NCBI RefSeq assembly: GCF_947090785.1
Contig: NZ_OX352320.1
Coordinates: forward strand, 1,984,001-2,048,000
From: Rheinheimera sp. MM224
Lineage (GTDB): Bacteria > Pseudomonadota > Gammaproteobacteria > Enterobacterales > Alteromonadaceae
Reading direction: 5' to 3'
Length of the DNA: 64,000 nucleotides
The position numbers and the translations under genes are program-made. Each line of letters opens with the position of its first letter. Position 1 is the first letter of the stretch. The notes under the pieces are model-generated. The model ran no database searches and was not told the DNA's origin. It saw only the letters and a program-made list of their open reading frames with translations. Positions 1-8,072 of the stretch are shown here, one piece after another.

Positions 1-303
1 CAGCGTGAACTGGCCGATAGCGGCATACAGGTGAAGTATTTTGCACCAAGGGCGACAGAAACCACTATTAACTCCAGCGATGTAGTGCAGTTAAATCAAC
101 AGCTTGGCAACAGCATGGATAGCCCGGGCTGGGTCGCAGAACAGCTTATTAAGCAGCTGAAGTCGAACGAGCTTCGTCGTTTTCTCGGTTGGCCTGAACG
201 GATTTTTGTTCGCCTGAATGGGGTTTTCCCCGCTTTGGTGGATATGGGTTTAAAAAGTAAATTAACACTAATTGAATTATTTGCTGTGGGCAAAAACCAC
301 TAA
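1..303 (+). CDS. SDR family oxidoreductase, C-terminal fragment (truncated by window edge)
   Basis: Only the last 100 residues are present; the frame is open to base 1 and ends at TAA 301-303, so the gene begins outside the window. An internal ATG at 115 is not a sensible start. The fragment resembles the C-terminal end of short-chain dehydrogenase/reductase proteins found next to TPR genes in Shewanella-like bacteria (segments PRATETTINS, LGWPERIFVRLNG). The Rossmann and Tyr-x3-Lys catalytic parts lie upstream and cannot be checked. It ends 10 bases before the TPR gene, so the two are probably cotranscribed. Substrate unknown. Confidence 0.7.
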   Translation, partial: QRELADSGIQVKYFAPRATETTINSSDVVQLNQQLGNSMDSPGWVAEQLIKQLKSNELRRFLGWPERIFVRLNGVFPALVDMGLKSKLTLIELFAVGKNH

Positions 304-313
304 CGAGGTACCT

Positions 314-970
314 ATGAACAGATCCAAGAACACATTTAAATTAGCCACTTTAATCCCAGCCTTATTCCTGACGTTGGCTGCTCAGGCCGATGTACTGCAG
401 GATATTAAACCTTTGCAGGACCGCTGGGCTGAAGCGAATTACAGTATGAGCGAAGACCAGAAAGAGAAGGCTTTTCCAGAGCTGGTCAAACAAGCCAATG
501 CAGTGGTCGCTGCTAATCCTGACAAAGCCGAAGCCTTGATTTGGCGTGGCATTATTAAATCCAGTTATGCCGGGGTAAAAGGTGGCTTGGGCGCTATGTC
601 GCTGGCAGAAGAATCCAAAGCTGACCTGGAAGCTGCGCTTAAAATTGACAGTCAGGCCTTACAAGGTTCGGCTTACACCAGTTTAGGTGTGCTTTACTAC
701 AAAGTACCAGGCTGGCCTATTGGCTTTGGCAGCGACAAAAATGCCAAAAAAATGCTGGAAAAAGCGCTGAGCATTAATCCTCAAGGCATTGATCCTAATT
801 ATTTTTATGCAGAATTTTTAACTGAAGAGCGCGACTATAAAGCAGCCATGAGTTACATTGAAAAGGCAAAACAGGCAGCACCTCGTCCGGATCGCCCAAC
901 TGCCGATCAAGGCCGCTTGCAAGAAATCGCTGCACTGGAAGCCAAAGTAGCGAAAAAGCTAAAACGTTAA
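314..970 (+). CDS. periplasmic tetratricopeptide-repeat protein
   Basis: 218 aa. The start chosen is ATG 314, preceded by GAGG at 305-308; a longer frame from 272 lacks a ribosome site and would prefix a good signal peptide with 14 non-matching residues. Residues 1-25 are a Sec signal peptide ending in AAQA. The rest is helical with TPR-like repeats (residues around 60-85, 105-125, 150-170), including the segments WRGIIKSSYAG and LGVLYYKVPGWPIGFG. It resembles TatT/TRAP-associated TPR proteins, which act as periplasmic scaffolds. Its precise partner is not evident; cotranscription with the upstream SDR is likely from the 10-base gap. Confidence 0.75.
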   Translation: MNRSKNTFKLATLIPALFLTLAAQADVLQDIKPLQDRWAEANYSMSEDQKEKAFPELVKQANAVVAANPDKAEALIWRGIIKSSYAGVKGGLGAMSLAEESKADLEAALKIDSQALQGSAYTSLGVLYYKVPGWPIGFGSDKNAKKMLEKALSINPQGIDPNYFYAEFLTEERDYKAAMSYIEKAKQAAPRPDRPTADQGRLQEIAALEAKVAKKLKR

Positions 971-985
971 TCTACAAAACGTGTA

Positions 986-1054
986 GGGGCGGGGCTTGTC
1001 CTCGCCCGTCTATCGTTCAATACGATGCTGGATGGGTTTATCCCCGCCCGCATC
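986..1054. repeat. REP-like GC-rich palindromic element
   Basis: Between the TPR gene and the response regulator lies a GGGGCGGGG...CTCGCCC hairpin (986-1008) followed about 30 bases later by a second related unit (GGGTTTATCCCCGCCCG, 1034-1050). The GC content and short imperfect palindromes differ from the AT-richer surroundings and match the look of intergenic REP/BIME sequences. It may also attenuate read-through into the regulator. No second copy was recognised in this window. Confidence 0.45.
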
Positions 1055-1121
1055 AAATTTCAATCAGATGCTGTTTAGGGTTTATCCCAATCTATATTCA
1101 GGTTCGAATACAGGGGCATGT

Positions 1122-1781
1122 ATGAGACTATTACTGGTCGAAGACGACTTAGATTTAGCCAAAGGTCTTGTGCTGGCGTTGTCCAGTCAGGGTTTTGCGG
1201 TCAATCATGTAAGTTTGGGTCAACATGCCTTAAGCAGCATCAAAGCCAAAGACTGCGATGCTGTGATCCTCGATTTAGGTCTGCCTGATATGGACGGTCT
1301 GGATATCCTCAAACAAAGTCGTCAGAGAGAAGGCCATTTACCTGTGCTGGTGCTGACTGCCCGTGATGGGGTAGATGACAGGATCCGAGGTCTGGATTTA
1401 GGCGCAGACGATTATCTGGTGAAACCTTTTGCTATGCCTGAATTGTTCGCCCGTTTACGGGTGATAGAGCGGCGGCTTGGCACAGCGGCCACTCATTTAA
1501 TTAAGTTACAACAAGTCGAATTGGATACCAGCGCGCATCTGGTGCGGGTCGAAGGGGAAGCTGTTGGCTTGTCACGCCGCGAATATATGCTGCTGAAAGA
1601 ATTGATGGAATCAGCTGGACGGATAAAAACCCGCGAGCAGCTTGAAGCCAGTTTATATGCCTGGGGTGAGGAAGTAGCCAGCAACGCGCTGGAAGTACAT
1701 ATCTCTAACTTACGTAAAAAGTTACCAAAAGATTTTATTAAAACCCTGCGAGGGGTTGGTTATAGCGTGAGTTCAACCTAA
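1122..1781 (+). CDS. OmpR/PhoB-family response regulator, PmrA/QseB-like
   Basis: 219 aa. A receiver domain occupies residues 1-115 with acidic pocket E8/D9, phospho-acceptor D51 (ILDLGLPD) and K101 (YLVKPF). A winged-helix Trans_reg_C domain follows (about 125-219, ending LRGVGY). The start is ATG 1122, giving the canonical MRLLLVEDD beginning; a longer frame from 996 runs through the REP-like DNA and was rejected. The sequence is close in style to BasR/PmrA and QseB. The histidine kinase starts 4 bases downstream. PmrA-type boxes at 5153 and 7263 make this the obvious candidate regulator of the lipid-modifying genes downstream; that link is inference. Confidence 0.85.
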   Translation: MRLLLVEDDLDLAKGLVLALSSQGFAVNHVSLGQHALSSIKAKDCDAVILDLGLPDMDGLDILKQSRQREGHLPVLVLTARDGVDDRIRGLDLGADDYLVKPFAMPELFARLRVIERRLGTAATHLIKLQQVELDTSAHLVRVEGEAVGLSRREYMLLKELMESAGRIKTREQLEASLYAWGEEVASNALEVHISNLRKKLPKDFIKTLRGVGYSVSST

Positions 1782-1785
1782 ATAT

Positions 1786-3099
1786 ATGAGATCCCTACGC
1801 CGCTATTTAGTTACAGTGCTGATCGCGCTTTTTACGCTGATTAGCTTTGTTGCTGCTTTGCAAAGCTATAAACAAAGCGCCATCAGGGCTGAAGCATTGT
1901 TTGATCAGGATTTGCAGGTACTGGCGTCCAGTTTGTCGCAGCAGTATCAGGCTGGCTCACAGCAAGAGTTGGGATTGGCGCTGCAAGTCTGGCAAAAAGG
2001 CGAGCTGGTGTATCGCAGTGCTTTGGCGCCTGAAACGTCGATGTCGGACGCTGAAGGTTTTAGTGAGCATAATTTTGCTGGTAAAAGATGGCGGGTGTTT
2101 CGTCAGACGCCTACCGATCTGCTGACTGTGATAGTGGCACAACCCTTGAAACAGCGGCAGCAACTGGCGGATGAAGTGATCACAGCCTCTATTTATCCTG
2201 TCGTGCTGAGTTTACCGCTGCAAGCCTTATTGATTTGGTTAGTCGTCAGTAAAGCTTTGTCGCCTATCAAACGTTTCTCTGCCCAGCTGTCGTCTAAAAA
2301 AGCCAATGATTTAAGCCCGGTAGAGTTAGACCAGGTGCCAGCAGAGCTGGATCAGATGCTAAAAACCACCAATCAGTTATTTGCCCGTTTAGCCGATGCC
2401 TTTGAGCGGGAAAAACGTTTTGCCTCAGACGTGGCGCACGAGCTGCGCACCCCATTAAGTGTATTGCAGGTGAATTTGCATAATGCTTCTCAGCAGTGGC
2501 AGCGATCAAACATTAGCGACCCTGAAGGTTCCATGTTGGCCTTGCAGGCAGGTGTTGAGCGTATGAGCGCGCTGATCGAACAAATTATGCTGCTCAACCG
2601 CACCAACCCCGAACACTTCCAGGCCCGCACTGAACAGCTGGATTTAGCAGGTTTATGCCGTCAGGTGGTGGCCGACTGGTACCCACAAATTGACAGTAAG
2701 CAGCAACAAATTGAGCTGCTGGGCCTTGAGCATTTATCACTGAAAGGGGACGCTTTTGCTTTGCGTTTATTAGTCAGCAATCTGGTGGGTAATGCCAGTA
2801 AATACAGTGCGGTGGGTGGTTCTATCCAGCTGGAATTGTCTACACAACTATCTAATGAACAACAGCAAGCCATACTGGTGGTGCAGGATAATGGCCCAGG
2901 TATAGCGCCGGAAGAATACAGCAGAGTGTTTGACCGTTTTTATCGGGTGGGAGGCGACAGGCACCAATCCGGCACTATAGGTTCAGGTTTGGGTCTGGCT
3001 ATAGTACGGGATATAGTGGTTTTGCATCAGGGCCGCATTAGCCTTGGGGCCTCTGATTTTAGCAGCGGGTTAAAAGTGACAGTGGAACTGCCCCTTTGA
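1786..3099 (+). CDS. sensor histidine kinase (PmrB/QseC-like)
   Basis: 437 aa inner-membrane kinase. There is a membrane segment at about 7-26, a periplasmic loop of roughly 110 residues and a second membrane segment at about 134-155. A HAMP-like linker follows, then the HisKA box FASDVAHELRTPLS with phospho-acceptor H218. The HATPase domain shows an N box (LVGNASKYS), G1 (DNGPGIA), F (FDRFYR) and G2 (GSGLGLAIV). It sits 4 bases after the response regulator and overlaps the cupredoxin gene by 4 bases (ATGA). The short sensor loop fits the QseC/PmrB class; the signal is not deducible from sequence, but iron or cationic peptide would suit the neighbours. Confidence 0.87.
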   Translation: MRSLRRYLVTVLIALFTLISFVAALQSYKQSAIRAEALFDQDLQVLASSLSQQYQAGSQQELGLALQVWQKGELVYRSALAPETSMSDAEGFSEHNFAGKRWRVFRQTPTDLLTVIVAQPLKQRQQLADEVITASIYPVVLSLPLQALLIWLVVSKALSPIKRFSAQLSSKKANDLSPVELDQVPAELDQMLKTTNQLFARLADAFEREKRFASDVAHELRTPLSVLQVNLHNASQQWQRSNISDPEGSMLALQAGVERMSALIEQIMLLNRTNPEHFQARTEQLDLAGLCRQVVADWYPQIDSKQQQIELLGLEHLSLKGDAFALRLLVSNLVGNASKYSAVGGSIQLELSTQLSNEQQQAILVVQDNGPGIAPEEYSRVFDRFYRVGGDRHQSGTIGSGLGLAIVRDIVVLHQGRISLGASDFSSGLKVTVELPL

Positions 3100-3488
3100 A
3101 AAACAAAGAGTTAAGAAAAAACAGTAAAAAAGCATTGCCTATTACAGCATTGTTATTGCTGACTCTGCCTGTTGTAGCGGAGCAAAGCGTATTTGAACTG
3201 CAGATTAAAGATCATCTGTTTCTGCCTTCAGTGCTGTATGTGCCCGCTGGTGAAAAAGTGAAGTTGCTGGTGTTGAATCAGGATCCGTCGCCTGAAGAGT
3301 TTGAAAGCTTTAGTTTAAACCGCGAAAAAGTGATTTTAGGCAAAGGCAAAGCCACTTTATTCATCGGGCCTTTGCAGCCAGGAAAATACCAGTTTTTTGG
3401 CGAATATAATCCGGACAGCGCGCAAGGGGTGTTAATAGCTCTGCCCACAGAAGAGTGGCTTCAGTATAAGGCTAAACATGCTTATTAA
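3096..3488 (+). CDS. periplasmic cupredoxin-fold protein of FTR1 iron-transport type
   Basis: 130 aa. A signal peptide (about residues 1-28, ending PVVA) is followed by one cupredoxin-like beta-sandwich with the segments LYVPAGEKVKLLVLNQD, EEFESFSLNREKV and PGKYQFFGEYNPDSAQG. These match the small cupredoxin-domain proteins that accompany FTR1 permeases. The Cys/His/Met set expected of a type-1 copper site is not visible, so it is probably an iron-handling or structural domain rather than an electron carrier. It overlaps the kinase gene by 4 bases and the permease gene by 11, so all are one transcript and translationally coupled. Confidence 0.75.
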   Translation: MKNKELRKNSKKALPITALLLLTLPVVAEQSVFELQIKDHLFLPSVLYVPAGEKVKLLVLNQDPSPEEFESFSLNREKVILGKGKATLFIGPLQPGKYQFFGEYNPDSAQGVLIALPTEEWLQYKAKHAY

Positions 3489-4209
3489 TACGGTGCTGAT
3501 GTTTTTACGCGAGCTCTTACCGCTTTGTTTGTTGCTGGCGACGTTGCTGGTATGGCATAGAAGTGTCTGGCGTAGTTTTGCCATGTATTTTGCCTTGCCA
3601 TCAGTACTGATGCTAAGCCTGATCAGCCTTAAAATGGTATGGATCTCCGAGCAACTGGATGGCCTGGGGTTGGAGCTTTTATACAGCTTTTTGTATCTGA
3701 GCTGTTTTGTCTTGCTTTGTATGGCAGCTTTGAAATCAAAGTATGCGCTCTGGAGTTCAGCTTTTGCCGCTGCTTGTCTGTTTAGTATCAGTGGCAGTAA
3801 CTTATTGTTATATATCTGGTTACCTAGTCAGGCAGAAAACACACCGGCCGATCTGGTGTTAGGTTCAGCTTTGGGAGTAGGTATAGGGGCCAGCATAGCT
3901 GTGCTTTGGTATTACTTGCTGACCGAGCTGAAACAGTGGCGTATCCATAGTTTCGCTTTGCTGCTGTCCTTGTCAGGTGCTCGTCAGGTGATGATGGCAT
4001 CGGCTTTACTTATTCAGTCCGATTGGCTTGTGGCTGGACCACAGCTTTGGCAAACCGAGCAGTTGTTGTCGGAGCAATCTGAATTGGGTTTCTTTTTGCA
4101 GGCGCTGATGGGTTATGAAGCCACACCCAGTCTGTCGCAAGTTCTGTTGTATTTGCTGTGTTTTACGGTGTTGTTCTGGTGTTGCAGCTTGATGGAGAAA
4201 AAAAGATGA
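3478..4209 (+). CDS. FTR1-family iron permease-like membrane protein with degenerate REGLE motif
   Basis: 243 aa, about seven hydrophobic segments. The FTR1 fold is suggested by the N-terminal FLRELLPLCLLLATLLV, the central GSALGVGIGASIAVLWYYLL and the C-terminal ALMGYEATPSLSQVLLYLLCF, all at the places expected for FTR1 proteins. The hallmark Arg-Glu-x-x-Glu iron motif is changed: RELLP keeps the first Glu but has Pro at the second acidic position. The second helix motif reads GARQVMMA. It overlaps the cupredoxin gene by 11 bases and the barrel gene by ATGA. Iron transport is therefore a family inference that the altered motif weakens. Confidence 0.65.
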   Translation: MLINTVLMFLRELLPLCLLLATLLVWHRSVWRSFAMYFALPSVLMLSLISLKMVWISEQLDGLGLELLYSFLYLSCFVLLCMAALKSKYALWSSAFAAACLFSISGSNLLLYIWLPSQAENTPADLVLGSALGVGIGASIAVLWYYLLTELKQWRIHSFALLLSLSGARQVMMASALLIQSDWLVAGPQLWQTEQLLSEQSELGFFLQALMGYEATPSLSQVLLYLLCFTVLFWCCSLMEKKR

Positions 4210-4931
4210 AGCTTTACAGCAAAAAAGCGATGGTGAAGGCTTTGTGTTTTGTTTGTCTGTGCAGCAGCATGCCGGCTTTGGCGGATGGGCGTGTGGTGGA
4301 TAAGGTGTATCACCCTTATGTACAGCCGCTAGAGCGTGAATTTGAATACCGCTACTTTTATCAGCGTCAGGCTGATCACCCGGATAACAACACCATGGGG
4401 CAAAAACTGGGTTACGGTTTCTCCGTCGCTGAACGTGCAGCCTTGGAAATTTATGTCATCGCAGATCGCATCAGCCCTGAAGATTACAAACTGACAGGTT
4501 ACGAGCTGGAGCTGCGCTGGATGCTGACAGAGCAGGGCCAGTACAGTGCTGACTGGGGTATGTTGTTTGAACTGGAGCGGCAAAATAACCAGGACAACTA
4601 CGAATTCACCACTGGCCTTTTAATGGAAAAAGAATTCGGCCCAACCAGCCTGACGTTAAACGCTCTGGCTGTGTATGAATGGGGCCAAACGCTGGATGCC
4701 GAATGGGAAGGCGAGTTCCGCGCTCAATACCGTTATCGCTGGTTACCCGCAGTACAACCAGCCATTGAATTATATGCCGGCGAAAACTACAAAGGCGCAG
4801 GCCCAAGCTTAATGGGCGTGCATAAATTTGATAAACAAGAACAGCTGAAATGGGAATTTGCGGTGATAGTTGCCATCGACAACGACACAGTAGACCGCAC
4901 TTTACGTTTTGCGCTGGAGTATGAGTTTTAG
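4206..4931 (+). CDS. outer-membrane beta-barrel protein of unknown substrate
   Basis: 241 aa. The start is ATG 4206 in an ATGA overlap with the permease stop. Residues 1-26 form a signal peptide (ending PALA). The mature part is rich in alternating aromatic and charged residues (FEYRYFYQRQ, LELRWML, YEWGQTLDAEW, FRAQYRYRW) and ends in a terminal aromatic (LEYEF), typical of an outer-membrane barrel inserted by BAM. No named family was recognised. Its place at the end of the regulator-kinase-cupredoxin-FTR1 unit suggests a role in metal passage or envelope sensing. Confidence 0.65.
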   Translation: MKLYSKKAMVKALCFVCLCSSMPALADGRVVDKVYHPYVQPLEREFEYRYFYQRQADHPDNNTMGQKLGYGFSVAERAALEIYVIADRISPEDYKLTGYELELRWMLTEQGQYSADWGMLFELERQNNQDNYEFTTGLLMEKEFGPTSLTLNALAVYEWGQTLDAEWEGEFRAQYRYRWLPAVQPAIELYAGENYKGAGPSLMGVHKFDKQEQLKWEFAVIVAIDNDTVDRTLRFALEYEF

Positions 4932-5152
4932 TAGTTACTGGATTTTGTTGCTGCATAGCTTGCACTCGCCACAAAGTTGCAGTGCAACAGGGGATAGGAA
5001 GCGGATATATTCTCTGGTTAGACTTTAGTTCTTTATTCATTTCTGCTTTTTAGTAGCAAGTAAGGTCACAGCGTAAAGAGCATGGTCTGTGCAGACGACC
5101 ACAAGTGTACTGGTTGAAATACCAGGCCTCTAATAGCGATCAAAATTCCCCC

Positions 5153-5185
5153 CTTAAGTCTCCCTTAAGTATTCACTTTTATGCT
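5153..5185 (+). promoter_or_regulatory. PmrA/BasR-type box with promoter
   Basis: CTTAAG (5153-5158), five-base spacer, CTTAAG (5164-5169) is the direct-repeat layout known for PmrA boxes (YTTAAK-N5-YTTAAK). Ten bases further is a -10-like TATGCT (5180-5185). The same arrangement recurs at 7263. If this -10 is used, transcription begins near 5192, which rules out an ATG at 5181 as start of the downstream gene. Confidence 0.75.
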
Positions 5186-5213
5186 GGTCTCAACTAAAAC
5201 CACAAGCCTGTTT

Positions 5214-7217
5214 ATGTCTATGATCACCGCCGAAAAACCTTCTTTCTTTTCCAATTTGTTTTGCTTAGGCCCTTATCGCTATTTGATCCGTACTGCTGCG
5301 CTGGGTTTGGTGCTGTTGAGTCTGAGCAGGCTGGCTTTGGTGTTATGGCAATACGACAGAGTAGCCCAGACTGATGTGCTGACGCAGTTGTTTGTGCAGG
5401 GCCTGCGGGCCGATATTATCGTGATTTGTTTACTCTTGGTTGTGCCTGTGCTGCTTATTCCTCTCTCGTCAGTGCGAGGCTTAGGCAAGCTCTGGTTTCA
5501 GTTTAGTTATTTGTGGTGCCTGCTAGCATTAGTGCTATTGGTGTTTATGGAACTGGCATCACCGGCTTTTATTCTGCAATACGATGTGCGACCGAATCGG
5601 CTTTTTATCGAGTATCTGAAATACCCAAAAGAAGTGCTGTCGACTTTATGGTTTGGTTTTCGCTTGCCTTTAGTTTTAGGTGTTGTTGCGACTTTGGTGT
5701 TGACCTGGTTAATGCGGCAGATCTTTCGCTCTGGCAAATGCAGCCTGATTAGATGGTCCGTGGGTAAAACTGTTGGGCTTTGGTGTCTGGCCTTTATGTT
5801 GTTATTTGCCGGTATTCGTTCTACCACTGATCACAGGCCTGCTAATCCGGCCATTTTTGCTATTACTGCGGACGCTATGGTGAATTCGCTGGTTTTAAGT
5901 TCTGGGTATTCAGTGCTTTATGCTTTGTACAATCTGAAGCATGAAGCGCATTCCAGTGAGATCTATGGCAAATTGCCGACAGAACAAATGCTGAAGCAAA
6001 GTCTGGACTGGCCTTGGTTAAAATCTTATCAGTTTACCAACCCCAATTACCCCACAGCGCATTGGCAACAAGCGATGATCAAGCGTCCGAAGCCACTGAA
6101 TTTGGTGATAGTGTTGCAGGAAAGTTTAGGTGCTACTTTTGTAAAGTCTTTAGGTGGTTTGGCCGTCACGCCGGAGCTTGAAAAGTTAAAACAGCAGGGC
6201 ATCTGGTTTGAAAATTTGTATGCCACAGGCACCCGTTCTGTGCGTGGTATTGAAGCTGTAGTGGCTGGGTTTCCGCCGACACCAGCACAAAGCACAGTGA
6301 AGTTATCCAATAGCCAACAACATTTCACTACGCTTGCATCAATCCTTAAAGCCCAGGGCTACCAGACCCAGTTTGTGTATGGTGGTGAAGCGCATTTTGA
6401 CAATATGCGCAGCTTTTTTACCGGTAATGGTGTGGATCAGATTGTGGATCAAAGCCAGATGCAAAACCCTGTGTTTACCGGCAGTTGGGGCGCCAGTGAT
6501 GAGGACCTATTTGCTACTGCGCACCAACAATTAACGGCTTTGCATCAGCAGGATAAGCCATTTTTCAGTCTGATTTTTACCTCGAGCAATCATGAACCTT
6601 TTGAGTTTCCGGATGGCCGCATCGATTTAAATGAAGAACCAAAAGCTACAGTCAATAACGCGGTGAAATATGCCGACTGGGCCATGGGGCAGTTTTTCAA
6701 GAAGGCCAAACAAAGCGATTATTGGCAAGATACCTTGTTTTTAATAGTGGCCGATCATGACAACAGAGTGTACGGCGATAACCTGATCCCGGTCGAAAAG
6801 TTTCATATTCCGGGGCTGATTTTAGGAGCTGATACAAAACCAGAACTGCTGAAAACCCTTGCCAGTCAGATTGATTTAGCGCCCACCTTATTATCCATGA
6901 TGGGTATATCCAGTTGCCATACCATGACAGGCCGCGATTTTACTCTGGATAACACCAGCCCCGGCCGCGCATTATTGCAGTTTGAAAATTACTTTGCCTT
7001 GATGCAGCAAAAAACACAGCAGCAGGAGTTAGTGATCTTAAAACCTGATGGTGAAAGTGTCGCTGGGTTTTATCAGCCACAGCAGCAAAAGCTTGATTTA
7101 AGCGCTCAGGCTGTGTCGCTTTCAGATAAAAATCAGGCTTTGGCTTTAGTGCAGTTGCCCTCTTATTTATATAGAGAACAGAAAAACTCCAGCTCCGCTC
7201 TTTGCGGGCAACACTGA
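5214..7217 (+). CDS. LTA synthase/OpgB-type sulfatase-fold membrane transferase
   Basis: 667 aa from ATG 5214 (ATG 5220 is equally possible). Five membrane segments in the N-terminal ~200 residues are followed by a periplasmic alkaline-phosphatase-superfamily domain. The metal/nucleophile motifs are VLQESLG (E303), YATGTRSVRG (nucleophile T340), YGGEAHFDNMRSFF, FTSSNHEPF and ADHDNRVYG. Members transfer phosphoglycerol or phosphoethanolamine to lipids or glycans; in a Gram-negative cell the acceptor is more likely a membrane-derived glycan or lipid A than teichoic acid. The gene follows a PmrA-type box and ends at a strong terminator, so it is its own transcript. A start at 5181 would put the ATG within the promoter. 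Confidence 0.8.
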   Translation: MSMITAEKPSFFSNLFCLGPYRYLIRTAALGLVLLSLSRLALVLWQYDRVAQTDVLTQLFVQGLRADIIVICLLLVVPVLLIPLSSVRGLGKLWFQFSYLWCLLALVLLVFMELASPAFILQYDVRPNRLFIEYLKYPKEVLSTLWFGFRLPLVLGVVATLVLTWLMRQIFRSGKCSLIRWSVGKTVGLWCLAFMLLFAGIRSTTDHRPANPAIFAITADAMVNSLVLSSGYSVLYALYNLKHEAHSSEIYGKLPTEQMLKQSLDWPWLKSYQFTNPNYPTAHWQQAMIKRPKPLNLVIVLQESLGATFVKSLGGLAVTPELEKLKQQGIWFENLYATGTRSVRGIEAVVAGFPPTPAQSTVKLSNSQQHFTTLASILKAQGYQTQFVYGGEAHFDNMRSFFTGNGVDQIVDQSQMQNPVFTGSWGASDEDLFATAHQQLTALHQQDKPFFSLIFTSSNHEPFEFPDGRIDLNEEPKATVNNAVKYADWAMGQFFKKAKQSDYWQDTLFLIVADHDNRVYGDNLIPVEKFHIPGLILGADTKPELLKTLASQIDLAPTLLSMMGISSCHTMTGRDFTLDNTSPGRALLQFENYFALMQQKTQQQELVILKPDGESVAGFYQPQQQKLDLSAQAVSLSDKNQALALVQLPSYLYREQKNSSSALCGQH

Positions 7218-7228
7218 TTTAATCTCAT

Positions 7229-7259
7229 AAAAACGGCAGAATGATTCTGCCGTTTTTTA
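7229..7259 (+). terminator. rho-independent terminator
   Basis: A 12-bp stem (AAAAACGGCAGA, 7229-7240) with loop ATGAT pairs with 7246-7257 and ends in a T run. It closes the LTA-synthase-like transcript immediately before the second PmrA-type box. Confidence 0.9.
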
Positions 7260-7262
7260 TTC

Positions 7263-7295
7263 TTTAAGTATGCCTTAAGTTTTGAGCTTTAGTTT
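7263..7295 (+). promoter_or_regulatory. second PmrA/BasR-type box
   Basis: TTTAAG (7263-7268), five-base spacer TATGC, CTTAAG (7274-7279). At the same offset as in the first box (ten bases after the second half-site) is a weak -10-like TAGTTT (7290-7295). It lies directly after the terminator and 55 bases before the PAP2 start, so it should drive the PAP2-eptA operon. Confidence 0.72.
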
Positions 7296-7334
7296 GAAGG
7301 CTACAACCGCAGTGACTTATCCGGAGTAGAAATT

Positions 7335-8072
7335 TTGCCCCTTTTAACTTCTTCTTATGCAGGCACTTTAATAAAAACAGTGCTGCTGCCTTTGCTTATT
7401 TTGAGCCTGATGTTTTATCTGTTTTACCAGTTGAAACTGGATTTTGTATTGGCCGACTGGTTGTATCAACAGCAGGGGGGCCGTTGGGTTTTACAGCAGC
7501 ATTGGCTGATGCAGAAGGTTTTACACGACAGAGTGCGGGATTTAAACCTGGTGCTGGTCGTGGTGTTGATTTGCTACGGAGTGTGGCTGTGTTCTGCCGG
7601 ACAATCTGCTGTGCTACGCCGTGCTGTGGCGACTTTGTTGTATTCACTCCTGAGTTGTTTTGCTGTGGTTTCCTGGCTGAAGCATGTTTTACCTATGGAA
7701 TGCCCATGGGATCTGCTTCAGTTTGGCGGAGATATGCCATTTTATGGGCTACTCGAGCCAAGGCCAGAGGGCACTCCCACTCATCTGTGTTTTCCGGCAG
7801 GCCACGCCAGCATAGGCTTTGCCTGGCTTGGGCTTTATTATTTTTTCCTCGAGATTAAACCGCAGTGGGCCTTCAAAGCTTTGATTGGTGCTGCGGTGAC
7901 AGGCTTACTACTAGGTGCAGTACAACAAAGCCGGGGCGCTCATTTTTTCTCTCATGATATTGGTACCGCTGCTATTTGTTGGGCACTTTGCAGCGCCATT
8001 TATTATATCCGGCTACAAAGGCCGGGTTTTGATGCTTCGGGCCTATCAGTTGGAGGGCGCCAGAATGGCTGA
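7335..8072 (+). CDS. PAP2-family membrane phosphatase (lipid phosphatase)
   Basis: 245 aa, about six membrane segments. The start is TTG 7335, preceded by GGAG (7323-7326) at good spacing. The PAP2 signature is present: a first motif around KHVLPMECPWDL (Arg replaced relative to the KxxxxxxRP consensus), PAGHAS, and SRGAHFFSHD. Family members dephosphorylate undecaprenyl pyrophosphate, lipid A or phosphatidylglycerophosphate. Its stop overlaps eptA by 8 bases. Co-location of a pap2 gene with a phosphoethanolamine transferase is also known from mcr-1 elements. The likely role is recycling the lipid product or lipid A 1-dephosphorylation; the sequence cannot decide between them. Confidence 0.82.
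   Translation: MPLLTSSYAGTLIKTVLLPLLILSLMFYLFYQLKLDFVLADWLYQQQGGRWVLQQHWLMQKVLHDRVRDLNLVLVVVLICYGVWLCSAGQSAVLRRAVATLLYSLLSCFAVVSWLKHVLPMECPWDLLQFGGDMPFYGLLEPRPEGTPTHLCFPAGHASIGFAWLGLYYFFLEIKPQWAFKALIGAAVTGLLLGAVQQSRGAHFFSHDIGTAAICWALCSAIYYIRLQRPGFDASGLSVGGRQNG

Noticed and set aside
31-303. A complete 90-residue gene at the left edge
   Set aside because: The frame is open to base 1 with no ribosome site, and the residues match the interior of an SDR protein, so it is a truncated gene.
3096-3488. Azurin or plastocyanin-like copper protein
   Set aside because: The Cys/His/Met copper ligands are absent; only the fold and FTR1 association remain.
4606-5040. Antisense frame of 144 codons over the outer-membrane barrel and downstream DNA
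   Set aside because: Low-complexity Cys/Arg-rich product and no ribosome site; it opposes a recognised coding strand.
5181-5213. ATG 5181 as start of the LTA-synthase-like gene
   Set aside because: It lies 11 bases after the PmrA-type box and inside the predicted -10, so it would not be in the transcript; ATG 5214 or 5220 is preferred.
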